Positions 1-7,350 are shown, counted from the first letter of the stretch. The stretch is 7,611 bases of DNA from Candidatus Obscuribacterales bacterium (GCA_021732245.1 JAKFVJ010000038.1:1-7611); one strand, 5' to 3'. Made by a program: numbers and translations. Notes: generated by a model not told the origin, from the letters alone.

Positions 1-1184
1 AGTTAGTAGACTACGACGGCATGTTTGTGCCTGCACTCGCCGGTGAAATGAGCAATGAATTAGGTCATCGAAACTACCAACATCCGGACAGAACAAAAGA
101 TAATTTTGGACCATATTTGGACAATTTCTCGACTTGGTTAATTGATAGCTGTCTTTATATTCTTCAAAGAGATCCGCGTCTCTGGCTCACTCTGCGTGGA
201 GGGGAAGATTGTTTGCTGTTACGGGAAAAGGATTTGCAGGATCCGTATTCTTCATTTGCATTTCATGAACTCGAGAGACATGCTAATTCTGAGATACGAG
301 AGAGGTCCAAGCTTTTAAGGTGGCTTTTGACTCTACCCGTTGAACAAATACCGGAAGTTGACAGCGAAGCGCAGATACCTCAGGACTTTCCTGCATTGGA
401 TGTCAGCAAAAAGAAGCCTGATTGGTTGTCTTCTGCTGAAACTCTGATGGCAAGGGAAAAAAGTGCTGAGCATATTCAGTATCTACCTACAGACCCGCAC
501 GTTGACAGCCATCAGCAAGGCAAGTCTGCAGGTGCTTCTTCTCAGGGTAACGTCCATGTCCCTCGTCCTAAATTGTCCAAAACAGTTTACGATCCGCAGT
601 CTAGAAAGTGGATAACATTGGGAAGTCAGTCAAACTTACCGAGTCAATTGGGAACTTCACAGTCATTTTCGGTTCGTCATCCAATACTTAGTAGTATGAC
701 TTGTATTCTAATGCTACTTGTATGGCTATCATTTAAAATGTCCCTTCACCCCAGTAGAACGACACACTATGAAAATCAGACAGAGAGTCAAACTGCGATC
801 AGAGTTCCTGCAAGCTCTGCGGCAGAATATTACAGAGCTGGAGTAAATTACTTGTCCTCGAATGAATCTCAATTCGCCATCAATTCGTTTAACCAGGCGA
901 TACTCATTGATCCGACGGAAGCTGACTTTTTCGTTAAGCGCGCTGAGGCCTACTTTAACTTAGGCAATTATGACAAGGCAATTGCGGACTTAGAGGAGGC
1001 AATACGAATTCAGCCCACCTCTGCGAGTACATATTTCAACCTGGGTGAGCTATATTCCTCGATGGGTCAGATAAAGAAAGCTGCCGATATGTATAGAAAA
1101 GTATTGGAAATTGATCCCTCGGATTCAGAAGCGCAACACAATTTAAAAGCACCGAGGACACATTCACCTACAAACTGGAGATAA
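1..1184 (+). CDS. YegI-like protein kinase-family/TM/TPR protein, 5' end outside window
   Basis: The reading frame is open from the window edge (first full codon at 3). The codons before the first ATG (21) spell LVDYDG, which matches the metal-binding loop of the downstream paralogue, so the true start lies upstream and the ATG at 21 is internal. Numbering from that Met: residues 1-144 are the kinase-like C-lobe (GHRNYQHP near 15-22, KKKPDWL near 130-136). Residues 145-220 are a low-complexity Ser/Gln/Pro-rich linker. Residues 221-239 form one hydrophobic helix. Three TPRs follow at roughly 267-300, 301-334 and 335-368, with typical A/Y/G spacing and 'DP' turns. TPRs bind partner proteins or peptides. 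The helix probably puts the kinase-like part inside and the TPRs outside; this is inferred from charge and weakly supported. The next gene starts 68 bp downstream and is a paralogue. The substrate and role are unknown, and the N-lobe and catalytic loop cannot be judged here. Confidence 0.85.
   Translation, partial: LVDYDGMFVPALAGEMSNELGHRNYQHPDRTKDNFGPYLDNFSTWLIDSCLYILQRDPRLWLTLRGGEDCLLLREKDLQDPYSSFAFHELERHANSEIRERSKLLRWLLTLPVEQIPEVDSEAQIPQDFPALDVSKKKPDWLSSAETLMAREKSAEHIQYLPTDPHVDSHQQGKSAGASSQGNVHVPRPKLSKTVYDPQSRKWITLGSQSNLPSQLGTSQSFSVRHPILSSMTCILMLLVWLSFKMSLHPSRTTHYENQTESQTAIRVPASSAAEYYRAGVNYLSSNESQFAINSFNQAILIDPTEADFFVKRAEAYFNLGNYDKAIADLEEAIRIQPTSASTYFNLGELYSSMGQIKKAADMYRKVLEIDPSDSEAQHNLKAPRTHSPTNWR
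3..452 (+). repeat. Paralogous kinase C-lobe segment, copy 1
   Basis: This 150-codon segment aligns without gaps to 1799-2248 in the next gene. By hand count about 120 of 150 residues are identical, and the DNA is clearly similar as well, with third-position differences. Similarity stops sharply after the 'LMA' residues, beyond which linker, membrane helix and TPRs are unrelated. This is a diverged tandem gene duplication, not a recent repeat. Confidence 0.9.
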
Positions 1185-1252
1185 ATTAAATTGGTCGCTT
1201 TCCTGGTGTTCGGGTATAAGCAATATAGTGGTGTTGAGCGTTAGATCTGACT
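1185..1252 (+). promoter_or_regulatory. Short gap between paralogues with possible weak promoter
   Basis: This 68-bp gap is the only sizeable non-coding stretch on the plus strand. TTGGTC (1191-1196) and TATAAG (1215-1220) are 18 bp apart and resemble a weak sigma-70-type promoter. A second -10-like hexamer, TATAGT, lies at 1224-1229. No clear hairpin terminator for the preceding gene is visible. The pairing may be chance, and read-through from the upstream gene is just as plausible. Confidence 0.25.
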
Positions 1253-3208
1253 GTGAATAAATCTGAGTTTGCAGAAGTTCAAGTATCTAAGTCCTGGCCA
1301 AGCCCTCAGGACTATAACGAGGCTATGCAAAGTCCGGCTATAAATCTGGCTGCGCCGGAGTTGAAGGTCGGAAAGCCTGGATTGAATAATCTGGGTTTGC
1401 CGAAGGCTATTACAGGGTCGTTTGCCAGTGTGTACTATCTTGATTGTCCGAAGCAGGATTTTGCTGTGAGATGTTTCCTGCACAATATTGCAAATCAGCA
1501 AGAACGCTATGCAAAGATTAGCGATTATTTGAATCACCTGAATTTGCCGATAATGGCAGACTTTGATTATTTGGAAAAAGGCATTCTCTGTCATGGGAAA
1601 TGGCTTCCGATTCTTAAAATGGATTGGGTCGATGGGCAGAATCTCATTGAATACATCGGTCGTAATTTAGACAATGCGAAAGTCCTGGAAGAATTACGAT
1701 TATGGTTGCGTCAAGCGCGGGGCACGTTGAAGGAGCACGGAATTGCCCATGGTGATTTGCAGCACGGCAACGTTCTTGTCGGCAATGATTCTATTAAATT
1801 AGTTGACTACGATGGCATGTTTGTGCCCGCTCTTGCCGGGGAGCTAAGCAATGAATTAGGTCATCGAAACTATCAGCATCCTGGAAGGACTAAGGAAACA
1901 TTTGGTCCTCATTTGGATAATTTTTCAGCATGGCTGATTGATAGTTGTCTCTACATTTTGCAAAGAGATCCGCGTGTCTGGTTTACTCTCCATGCTGGGG
2001 AAGATTGTTTACTCTTTCGTGAAAAGGATTTGCAAGATCCCTATTCCTCCTTTGCGTTTCATGAGTTGGAGAGCCATTCTAATTCTGAGATAAGAGAGAG
2101 GACAAAGCTTCTTCGATGGCTTTTAACTTTGCCTGTTGACCAAATTCCCGATATCGATGAGCAAGTGCAGGTGCCGGAGGATCTTGTTCAATTGGATCCG
2201 GCAAAGAAGAAGCCTGACTGGTTAACTTCGGCGCAACATTTAATGGCAGAAGAGATTGGCATTAGTAAAAATGTGTTTGTAGAAGAGCCTGCAGTGCCGT
2301 TATCGACACAAAGAAAGCCATATGTGGCTTCCTGGTGGAAAAAACATCCCTATAATCCTGCCAATCAATCATCCGGTGGACCACCCAATGTATTAACGCC
2401 TCCGCCTTACCTTTCACAACACAATACTCTTGCAGCTATCGTAATGTCTATCTTGGCATTCATTGGGGTGGGAGTGATTTTCTCAGCCATGCTTGCGGTC
2501 GGTCCGTTGTCTAAGCTCAATACGACAGAACCTTATCCTGTTAGAGAAGTAGTCAAAATGGATGACGCCCAAATTCTTTTCGATAAAGGTACTGCTGAGT
2601 ATCGTGCTTCAAATTACAGTATGGCTCTTAAGTATTATCAGGACACATTAGGCATTCTAAAGGATAGTGGTAAAGGGAAGTCTGTCGAGGCGGCAAACTG
2701 TTATTACTGGATTGGTCGCATGCAAATGCAATTGGGAAAATATGAAGATGCTGCTGCTAGTTTGTCAGCGTCTGGTCCGCTCTACGAAGATTATGGATTA
2801 ACGGCAGATGTTGCAACGGTTAATCATACCTATGGATTGGTACTTCTGCGGCAGAAGAATTACAAAGATAGTATCGTTTGGTTTCAAGCTGCATTAGAAG
2901 ATTTCGAACGTCAGCCTAGGAGTCAATACTATGAAGATTGCAAGGCTGAAGTAGGCTATTGTCTTGGTATGGCATATGCAGGAAATCATCAAGATAAAGA
3001 AGCAACACAAATATTTAAGCGGTTGATTGATTACTACGATGGCGTTACTGAAAAACAACCAAATTTTGTTTTGACTCGATTGAATGACATAGAGCGCTAT
3101 TTCACAAAGCATAATCAAACAAGTCTCGCTCAGAAGGCAAGGAGAGTAGCCAACGAGATCTCCTTCATACATGGCACAACGCCCGGGGTGAAGTCGAATG
3201 GTCCTTAG
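1253..3208 (+). CDS. YegI-like protein kinase-family protein with one TM helix and TPRs
   Basis: A 651-residue protein starting at GTG. An in-frame stop at 1235-1237 and the family's conserved N-terminal WPSPQDYNEA motif (residues 15-24) rule out a much earlier start or the Met at 25; no strong ribosome-binding site is visible. Residues 15-300 are a kinase-like domain: GSFASVY (55-61) in place of a canonical glycine loop, AVRCF (71-75) with Arg73 where the ATP-binding Lys is expected, catalytic loop HGDLQHGN (166-173) with Asp168 and Asn173, and LVDYDG (183-188) with Asp185 as the DFG-type metal ligand. Residues 333-390 are a Pro/Ser/Asn-rich linker preceded by KKKPDWL. Residues 391-415 form a membrane helix. 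About four degenerate TPRs occupy 438-600. WKK before the helix suggests kinase inside, TPRs outside. The family relates to YegI-like kinases that often accompany VWA and PP2C partners (recalled knowledge); none is seen here. It overlaps the protease gene by 11 bp, suggesting coupling. Kinase activity is unproven. Confidence 0.88.
   Translation: MNKSEFAEVQVSKSWPSPQDYNEAMQSPAINLAAPELKVGKPGLNNLGLPKAITGSFASVYYLDCPKQDFAVRCFLHNIANQQERYAKISDYLNHLNLPIMADFDYLEKGILCHGKWLPILKMDWVDGQNLIEYIGRNLDNAKVLEELRLWLRQARGTLKEHGIAHGDLQHGNVLVGNDSIKLVDYDGMFVPALAGELSNELGHRNYQHPGRTKETFGPHLDNFSAWLIDSCLYILQRDPRVWFTLHAGEDCLLFREKDLQDPYSSFAFHELESHSNSEIRERTKLLRWLLTLPVDQIPDIDEQVQVPEDLVQLDPAKKKPDWLTSAQHLMAEEIGISKNVFVEEPAVPLSTQRKPYVASWWKKHPYNPANQSSGGPPNVLTPPPYLSQHNTLAAIVMSILAFIGVGVIFSAMLAVGPLSKLNTTEPYPVREVVKMDDAQILFDKGTAEYRASNYSMALKYYQDTLGILKDSGKGKSVEAANCYYWIGRMQMQLGKYEDAAASLSASGPLYEDYGLTADVATVNHTYGLVLLRQKNYKDSIVWFQAALEDFERQPRSQYYEDCKAEVGYCLGMAYAGNHQDKEATQIFKRLIDYYDGVTEKQPNFVLTRLNDIERYFTKHNQTSLAQKARRVANEISFIHGTTPGVKSNGP
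1799..2248 (+). repeat. Paralogous kinase C-lobe segment, copy 2
   Basis: This is the counterpart of 3-452, covering residues 183-332 of this protein from the LVDYDG metal-binding loop to the 'LMA' residues. The alignment has no insertions or deletions. The most divergent stretch lies around residues 300-318, just before the shared KKKPDWL motif. Confidence 0.9.
3185..3191 (+). promoter_or_regulatory. Ribosome-binding site of the retropepsin gene
   Basis: GGGGTGA lies 6 bases before the ATG at 3198, inside the end of the kinase-like gene. It supports this start over the in-frame ATG at 3222 and fits translational coupling to the upstream gene. Confidence 0.6.
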
Positions 3209-4358
3209 AAGATTAGTTATGAATGTGGTGATGGTTCTGCTCTTGTACGCTGTTCTCGAGGCAGGAGCGGATGATAATTTGCAGCGTGGTATGCAGGCTT
3301 ATAATCAGGGACGATATAAAGATGCAATCCAAATATTGCAACAGTCTGCTGTTGGCGAAAGACAAGCAGACAGCAAGGCTACAGCGCTTTATTACACGGG
3401 ATTGAGTCAGCAGCGACTGAATAATCTGAAAGAAGCTGAGGCATCTTATCGTTCAGCGTACGAATTGCGACCATCGGCCGAAGTTGGTAAGTATTCGTTA
3501 CAGGCTTTGCAGAATCTAGCTGGTAAAGGAAAGGCGACTCCCAACAGAGTTAACGCTGCTACTGCTTCTGCTGGTAATGATGACTTGAAGAATTTGCCGA
3601 ATCAAATAAAGATCCCTTTTGTTAGAGGCAGCTCGCGACACTTGTTTGTTGATGGTTATATTAACGGCAAGGCTACTAGACTTATGTTTGATACTGGTGC
3701 CGAGGAGTGTTTTGCCAGCGCTGAGTTGCTTCAGGAGTTGAACTTAACTGTTCCTGCTAATTCGAGACCAATTCGGATACAAGGTTCAGTCGGTACCGTT
3801 ACAGGGTTAGTAGCGCCTATGACTGTTCAAGTTGGCCCAATCAGTCGCTTAGTGCCTGTGCTGGTTGCACCCGGTGGGGTGGAGCCGCTTCTGGGACAGA
3901 GTTGGTTTCGCGGGTTTGACTATCAAATAGATAATCCCGGTGGATTTATTAGGTTCACAAAGAAAGGCACTTCTCAGTCGCTACCGTCTGATGTGCTAAA
4001 AGTTCCATTCAAGAAAATGGGCAACAACCTGTTGGTCAACATTCAAGTCAATGGAAGAGAATTGCCGATGATTTTCGATACGGGAGCTAACACCGTTACG
4101 ATGTCGCAAGCTCATGCTGCTTATCTTGGTATCTCTATTCCAGCAGATGCACCACGCGGATATAGTAGTGGCATTGGCGGGTCAACCGAGACTGCTTTAG
4201 TATATGTCGATAGAATGCAATTGGGTCCAATCACCAAGGCGCATGTGCCTGTTTGGGTGTCGGCAGGCGATAAAATGCCGTTGCTCGGGCAAGAGTTTTT
4301 CCGGGATAGACCGTTTACTATCGACTACGACGAGAATGTAATTAAGTTTCTGCCGTAA
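3198..4358 (+). CDS. Exported TPR protein with two retropepsin-like aspartic protease domains
   Basis: A 386-residue protein. Residues 1-24 look like a Sec signal peptide: Arg4-Arg5, a hydrophobic core (Val7-Leu20) and a likely cut after Ala-Gly-Ala24. Residues 25-92 carry two TPR-like repeats, and a short Ala/Asn/Thr linker follows. Two clan AA aspartic protease domains come next. The first has FDTGAE with catalytic Asp165 and a closing LLGQSWFRGF motif (231-240). The second has FDTGAN with Asp294 and LLGQEFFRDR (362-371). Retropepsins need two DTG aspartates in one active site; having both in one chain suggests a self-contained bilobal enzyme, although each half could also pair between chains. 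Both aspartates and both hydrophobic-Gly elements are present, so I expect it to be active. It probably acts outside the cytoplasmic membrane. It overlaps the upstream kinase-like gene by 11 bp and should be cotranslated with it. The substrate is unknown; the TPRs or the membrane TPR proteins next door might supply it or recruit the enzyme. Confidence 0.9.
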   Translation: MVLRRLVMNVVMVLLLYAVLEAGADDNLQRGMQAYNQGRYKDAIQILQQSAVGERQADSKATALYYTGLSQQRLNNLKEAEASYRSAYELRPSAEVGKYSLQALQNLAGKGKATPNRVNAATASAGNDDLKNLPNQIKIPFVRGSSRHLFVDGYINGKATRLMFDTGAEECFASAELLQELNLTVPANSRPIRIQGSVGTVTGLVAPMTVQVGPISRLVPVLVAPGGVEPLLGQSWFRGFDYQIDNPGGFIRFTKKGTSQSLPSDVLKVPFKKMGNNLLVNIQVNGRELPMIFDTGANTVTMSQAHAAYLGISIPADAPRGYSSGIGGSTETALVYVDRMQLGPITKAHVPVWVSAGDKMPLLGQEFFRDRPFTIDYDENVIKFLP

Positions 4359-4371
4359 CTCTAGGAGCTAC
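4355..4371. terminator. Weak hairpin spanning the two convergent stop codons
   Basis: GTAACTC (4355-4361) and GAGCTAC (4365-4371) flank a 3-base loop. On the plus strand there is one A-C mismatch. On the minus-strand RNA the same position is a G-U wobble, giving a 7-bp stem. A short TTT follows on the plus side and there is no U-tract on the minus side. It contains both stop codons (TAA 4356-4358 and the minus-strand TAG at 4361-4363). It could slow or end transcription in both directions, but it is short and may be chance. Confidence 0.25.
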
Positions 4372-6151
4372 TTTCAATTGATGTTGTATTAACCGGGCGG
4401 TGGAATTGAGCCTGTAGCAAGCGGGTGTACATTGCATTTGCCGATTCCAGCGATTCATGAGTGCCGGATTCGACAATTTCTCCATTGTCCATGACGACTA
4501 TCTGATCAGCGTGACGGACGGTGGACAGTCTGTGCGCAATAACAATAACCGTGCGGTTCTGCATCAATTTGTTGAGCGCTGCTTGCACCATGGCTTCCGA
4601 TTCGTTGTCGAGAGCGCTTGTTGCTTCATCAAGGATAAGTATCGGAGCATCCTTTAGAAATGCACGCGCAATAGCCAGACGTTGTTGCTGACCACCGGAT
4701 AAGCGAGCACCGCGCTCACCAATTGGTGAGTTGTACCCGCCAGGCAAATCCGTGATGAAGTCATGACAGAAGGCCGCTTTAGCTGCTGTTTCTATTTCTT
4801 CATGAGTGGCATCCAGTTTGCCCAAGCGGATGTTTTCTTCAACGGTCATGTTGAAGAGGAAATTGTCTTGAGAAACAATAGCTATCTGATTACGCAGGGA
4901 CTCTAAAGTGTAGTCTTGCAAAGGTTTGCCGTCGATGTGAATTGCTCCGGATGTGACATCGAAGAAGCGCGGCACCAAATTTGCCATTGTTGATTTGCCG
5001 GAGCCGGATAGACCAACAAGAGCGACCATGCGCCCTGCTGGAATTGACAGATTGATGTCGCGTAGCACCATCTCCGGTACTGTCGGATAGCGGAAATAGA
5101 CTTGTCTAAATTCTATGTTGTGGGCGCCCGACGGAAGCTCGACCGCGTTTGGCGAGTCGGTCAAGTCTGGTGGATGATCAAGAATATCGAAAATGCGAAC
5201 TGCAGCAGCCAAAGCTGGTTGAATAATCCCTTGAATGCGTCCAAGGTTCTTAATTGGCGTGTAGAGTAGGAGCATGGCAATCAAGAATGAGGTCAATGAA
5301 GCCAGCGTCATAGTGTGATGAATAACCTGATAGCCGGCAACCCACATAACTGTGGCTACACCTATAGCGCCGATTAGACCTAAGATTGGTGATAGCAACG
5401 CTTCTGCGCGTACTGCTTTGGTTACGTTGCGAAAGACGTTCTGATTGGTGGAAATAAATCTGGAAGTCTGGAATGTCTCAAGATTGAAAGACTGCACAAC
5501 CTTTGCGCCTTGAATTGATTCTGAAAGAACAGCAGTCAAATCACCAATTGCCTCTTGTCCACTCTTAGCTGATTTGCGGATTTTCTTGGATAGGATACTT
5601 ACGGGGAAAACAATCAAGGAAAGTATGGACAAGGCAATAATGCTCAGTTGCCAGCTCTGCCATAACACAACACAGGTAAGTGAAATGAGAGTGACGATAC
5701 GCGAGAGCATTGTTTGGAATGTTTGGGCAATAGCATTTTCGACAACTGCTACGTCATTTATCATGCGTCCTATTAGAACGCCTGATGATTGACCCTGGAA
5801 ATAGAGCAGTGGTTGTTTTTGCAAATGAGTGAACAGCTCATTACGCAAGTCGCGAATGGCTGCAGCACCGACTGTGCGCACGCAGTAAGCTTCAACAAAG
5901 CGTGCTGTGCCTTGCACAACCATAAGTACAAGAACACCAATGGGGGCAAAATAAATGAGCCATTGTTGCCCTTCAATAAAAATACGCTGCAGACCCTGTC
6001 CTGCCAGCCAAGCAACAGCACCTTCCAAGCCACCTGCAGGAAGCGCGGCAAGAATGCCTATGAGAAATGTCGGCCAATAGGGTTTGATGTACTTGAGAAT
6101 ACGCAAATACAAAGCAGATTGCTCTGATAGTCCCATATTTGGTGACTTCAT
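4361..6151 (-). CDS. msbA: MsbA-like ABC exporter (fused permease and ATPase), probable lipid A flippase
   Basis: A 596-residue half-transporter in the usual ABCB/MsbA length range that should work as a homodimer in the cytoplasmic membrane. Residues about 25-310 are the membrane domain, with some six hydrophobic segments near 27-50, 66-88, 146-165, 168-188, 253-275 and 281-300. Residues about 345-580 are the ATPase domain: Walker A GLSGSGKST (380-388), Q-loop Gln428, ABC signature LSGGQQQR (484-491), Walker B ILILDEA (504-510) with catalytic Glu509, D-loop SALD (512-515) and switch His540. All catalytic elements are intact. The start overlaps the lpxB stop as ATGA and has a strong ribosome-binding site, so translation is probably coupled. 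Position directly after lpxB makes flipping of lipid A or a lipid A precursor the best guess. Sequence alone cannot exclude another lipid or drug substrate, because this family is functionally broad. Confidence 0.93.
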   Translation of the reverse strand: MKSPNMGLSEQSALYLRILKYIKPYWPTFLIGILAALPAGGLEGAVAWLAGQGLQRIFIEGQQWLIYFAPIGVLVLMVVQGTARFVEAYCVRTVGAAAIRDLRNELFTHLQKQPLLYFQGQSSGVLIGRMINDVAVVENAIAQTFQTMLSRIVTLISLTCVVLWQSWQLSIIALSILSLIVFPVSILSKKIRKSAKSGQEAIGDLTAVLSESIQGAKVVQSFNLETFQTSRFISTNQNVFRNVTKAVRAEALLSPILGLIGAIGVATVMWVAGYQVIHHTMTLASLTSFLIAMLLLYTPIKNLGRIQGIIQPALAAAVRIFDILDHPPDLTDSPNAVELPSGAHNIEFRQVYFRYPTVPEMVLRDINLSIPAGRMVALVGLSGSGKSTMANLVPRFFDVTSGAIHIDGKPLQDYTLESLRNQIAIVSQDNFLFNMTVEENIRLGKLDATHEEIETAAKAAFCHDFITDLPGGYNSPIGERGARLSGGQQQRLAIARAFLKDAPILILDEATSALDNESEAMVQAALNKLMQNRTVIVIAHRLSTVRHADQIVVMDNGEIVESGTHESLESANAMYTRLLQAQFHRPVNTTSIESSS

Positions 6152-7350
6152 TGTCGCGTTCCTCCTAGAGCTGCCTTGTCATTTAACTTGAGAATTGAAA
6201 GAATCTGCTTGGTGGCGTTATCGGCAAAGTTGCCGCGCCCAAGCTCCGACCTCAACGACTGAAGCTGTTTCGAGAGATTTTCTCTGAAAGCAGGCACATC
6301 CAGCCAATCGAGCGTGTATTTTACAAGCTTTTCCGGGCGGCAATCCAGCATAACTAGTTCAGGAACCAGTCCCATACCGGCAAGCAGGTTTGGCCAGCCA
6401 ATGCGCTTGATTGTCTTGAAAGCCAACAAAATGAGGAAAGACGGCCAGTCGCCGCGGTAATAGATGAGCATTGGTTTACCAAAGAGTGCTGCTTCCAGGG
6501 TGGTTGTGCCTGACTTGGCCCATAGAATATCGGCGTTAGCCATTAAGTCATAGTTTTCACCAGGCTCAGCGAAAAAGAGTCTTTTGCCGACCAACTCTGT
6601 GAGGTTGTATTTCTCAATGCGGGTATTGATGGCGTCTTTGATCATTGGCTTGGCAGCGGCAATAACAAATTGGCAATTTGGACGCTCTGCCAACAGCCAT
6701 CTAATTGCATCAGCTAATACCGGCATATGCGCAGAAATTTCCTGTTTGCGGCTACCGGGAAAAATTCCTATTACCGGATCGTTCTCATTGAGTCCGTGCT
6801 TCCGGCAGAATTGGCCACGAGTGGAAAGTGCTTCTGGTTTTGGTAGATCAATTGTCAAAGGATTTCCTACAAACATGGCGTCTACGCCACGTCTTTTGTA
6901 GAGGGTTTCTTCGAAGGGATAAATGACCAGCATTTTGGTAACTGTTTTATCAACTGTTTTGATACGCCAGGGTCTCGAGCCCCAGACTTGCGGCGAGATG
7001 AAGTAAATGATTGGCAACTGAGGATAACGATTGCGCAATTCTTTGCACAATCGTAAATTCACTGCGCCGAAATCAGCAAAGAGAATTGCATCAGGCTTTC
7101 GTTTTTCGATTTCGTCCAAAACAGTTTGACGAACTTTAGCAATGTAAGGCAAATACTTGATGGTGCCGAAAATTCCAATTACAGAAAATGTCTGGCAATC
7201 GAAAAGAGTCTCCATGCCTTGTTCGGCAAGAGCGGGTCCGCCGACACCCCAGACATTTATGTCCGGTACCGCTTTTTTTAAGTTGGCAATTACGTGTGCC
7301 GTATGTTTGTCGGCAGACAAATCACCAACCATTACAAACAACGAGGTCAC
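6148..7350 (-). CDS. lpxB: Lipid-A-disaccharide synthase LpxB
   Basis: A 400-residue glycosyltransferase (family 19; usual length about 380). It joins UDP-2,3-diacylglucosamine and 2,3-diacylglucosamine-1-phosphate (lipid X) into the lipid A disaccharide at the inner face of the cytoplasmic membrane. Recognisable LpxB landmarks: GVGGPAL (35-41), YFISPQVW (116-123), MLVIYPFEE (140-148), FVGNPL (160-165), FPGSRKQEI (197-205) with Arg201, SGTTTLEAAL (280-289) and PNLLAGMGLVPEL (320-332). Oddities: the usual N-terminal GExSGD motif reads GDLSAD (9-14), with Asp10 for Glu, and the usual IDAPDFN segment reads ADFGAVN (92-98), keeping Asp93 but losing the second Asp. The GTG start is chosen because it overlaps the upstream stop as GTGA and leaves the N-terminal motif at its usual distance. 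The gene lies between a MenG-type methyltransferase and the MsbA-like exporter. The family assignment is firm; a changed acyl or sugar preference is possible but speculative. Confidence 0.93.
   Translation of the reverse strand: MTSLFVMVGDLSADKHTAHVIANLKKAVPDINVWGVGGPALAEQGMETLFDCQTFSVIGIFGTIKYLPYIAKVRQTVLDEIEKRKPDAILFADFGAVNLRLCKELRNRYPQLPIIYFISPQVWGSRPWRIKTVDKTVTKMLVIYPFEETLYKRRGVDAMFVGNPLTIDLPKPEALSTRGQFCRKHGLNENDPVIGIFPGSRKQEISAHMPVLADAIRWLLAERPNCQFVIAAAKPMIKDAINTRIEKYNLTELVGKRLFFAEPGENYDLMANADILWAKSGTTTLEAALFGKPMLIYYRGDWPSFLILLAFKTIKRIGWPNLLAGMGLVPELVMLDCRPEKLVKYTLDWLDVPAFRENLSKQLQSLRSELGRGNFADNATKQILSILKLNDKAALGGTRQ
6161..6166 (-). promoter_or_regulatory. Ribosome-binding site of the ABC exporter gene
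   Basis: A perfect AGGAGG on the minus strand lies 9 bases before the ATG (6151-6149), inside the last codons of lpxB. It fixes the start and supports efficient coupled or independent initiation. Confidence 0.75.

Noticed and set aside
21..23. ATG at 21 as the start of the first gene.
   Set aside because: The frame is open to the window edge, and the preceding codons (LVDYDG) match the inside of the kinase domain of the downstream paralogue, so the gene begins upstream.
1..1184. First gene as a degraded, truncated duplicate.
   Set aside because: The visible part has no frameshift or internal stop and retains a full helix and TPR tail. Only the window edge cuts it.
1241..1594. Minus-strand open frame of 117 codons opposite the start of the second kinase-like gene.
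   Set aside because: The product has no recognisable domain and lies fully against a well-supported kinase-like coding sequence; it is a shadow frame.
3198..3270. Twin-arginine (Tat) export signal in the protease protein because of Arg4-Arg5.
   Set aside because: The residues around the pair do not follow the S/T-R-R-x-F-L-K pattern, and the strongly hydrophobic core with an AGA cut site fits an ordinary Sec signal.
4360..4368. CTCTAGGAG on the plus strand here recurs on the minus strand at 6163-6171, suggesting a shared element.
   Set aside because: The minus-strand copy is explained by the exporter's ribosome-binding site and the first by overlapping stop codons. A 9-base match in 7.6 kb is weak evidence.
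5789..6127. Plus-strand open frame of 112 codons inside the ABC exporter gene.
   Set aside because: It is antisense to the conserved membrane domain, its composition is unlike a real protein, and there is no supporting ribosome-binding site or context.
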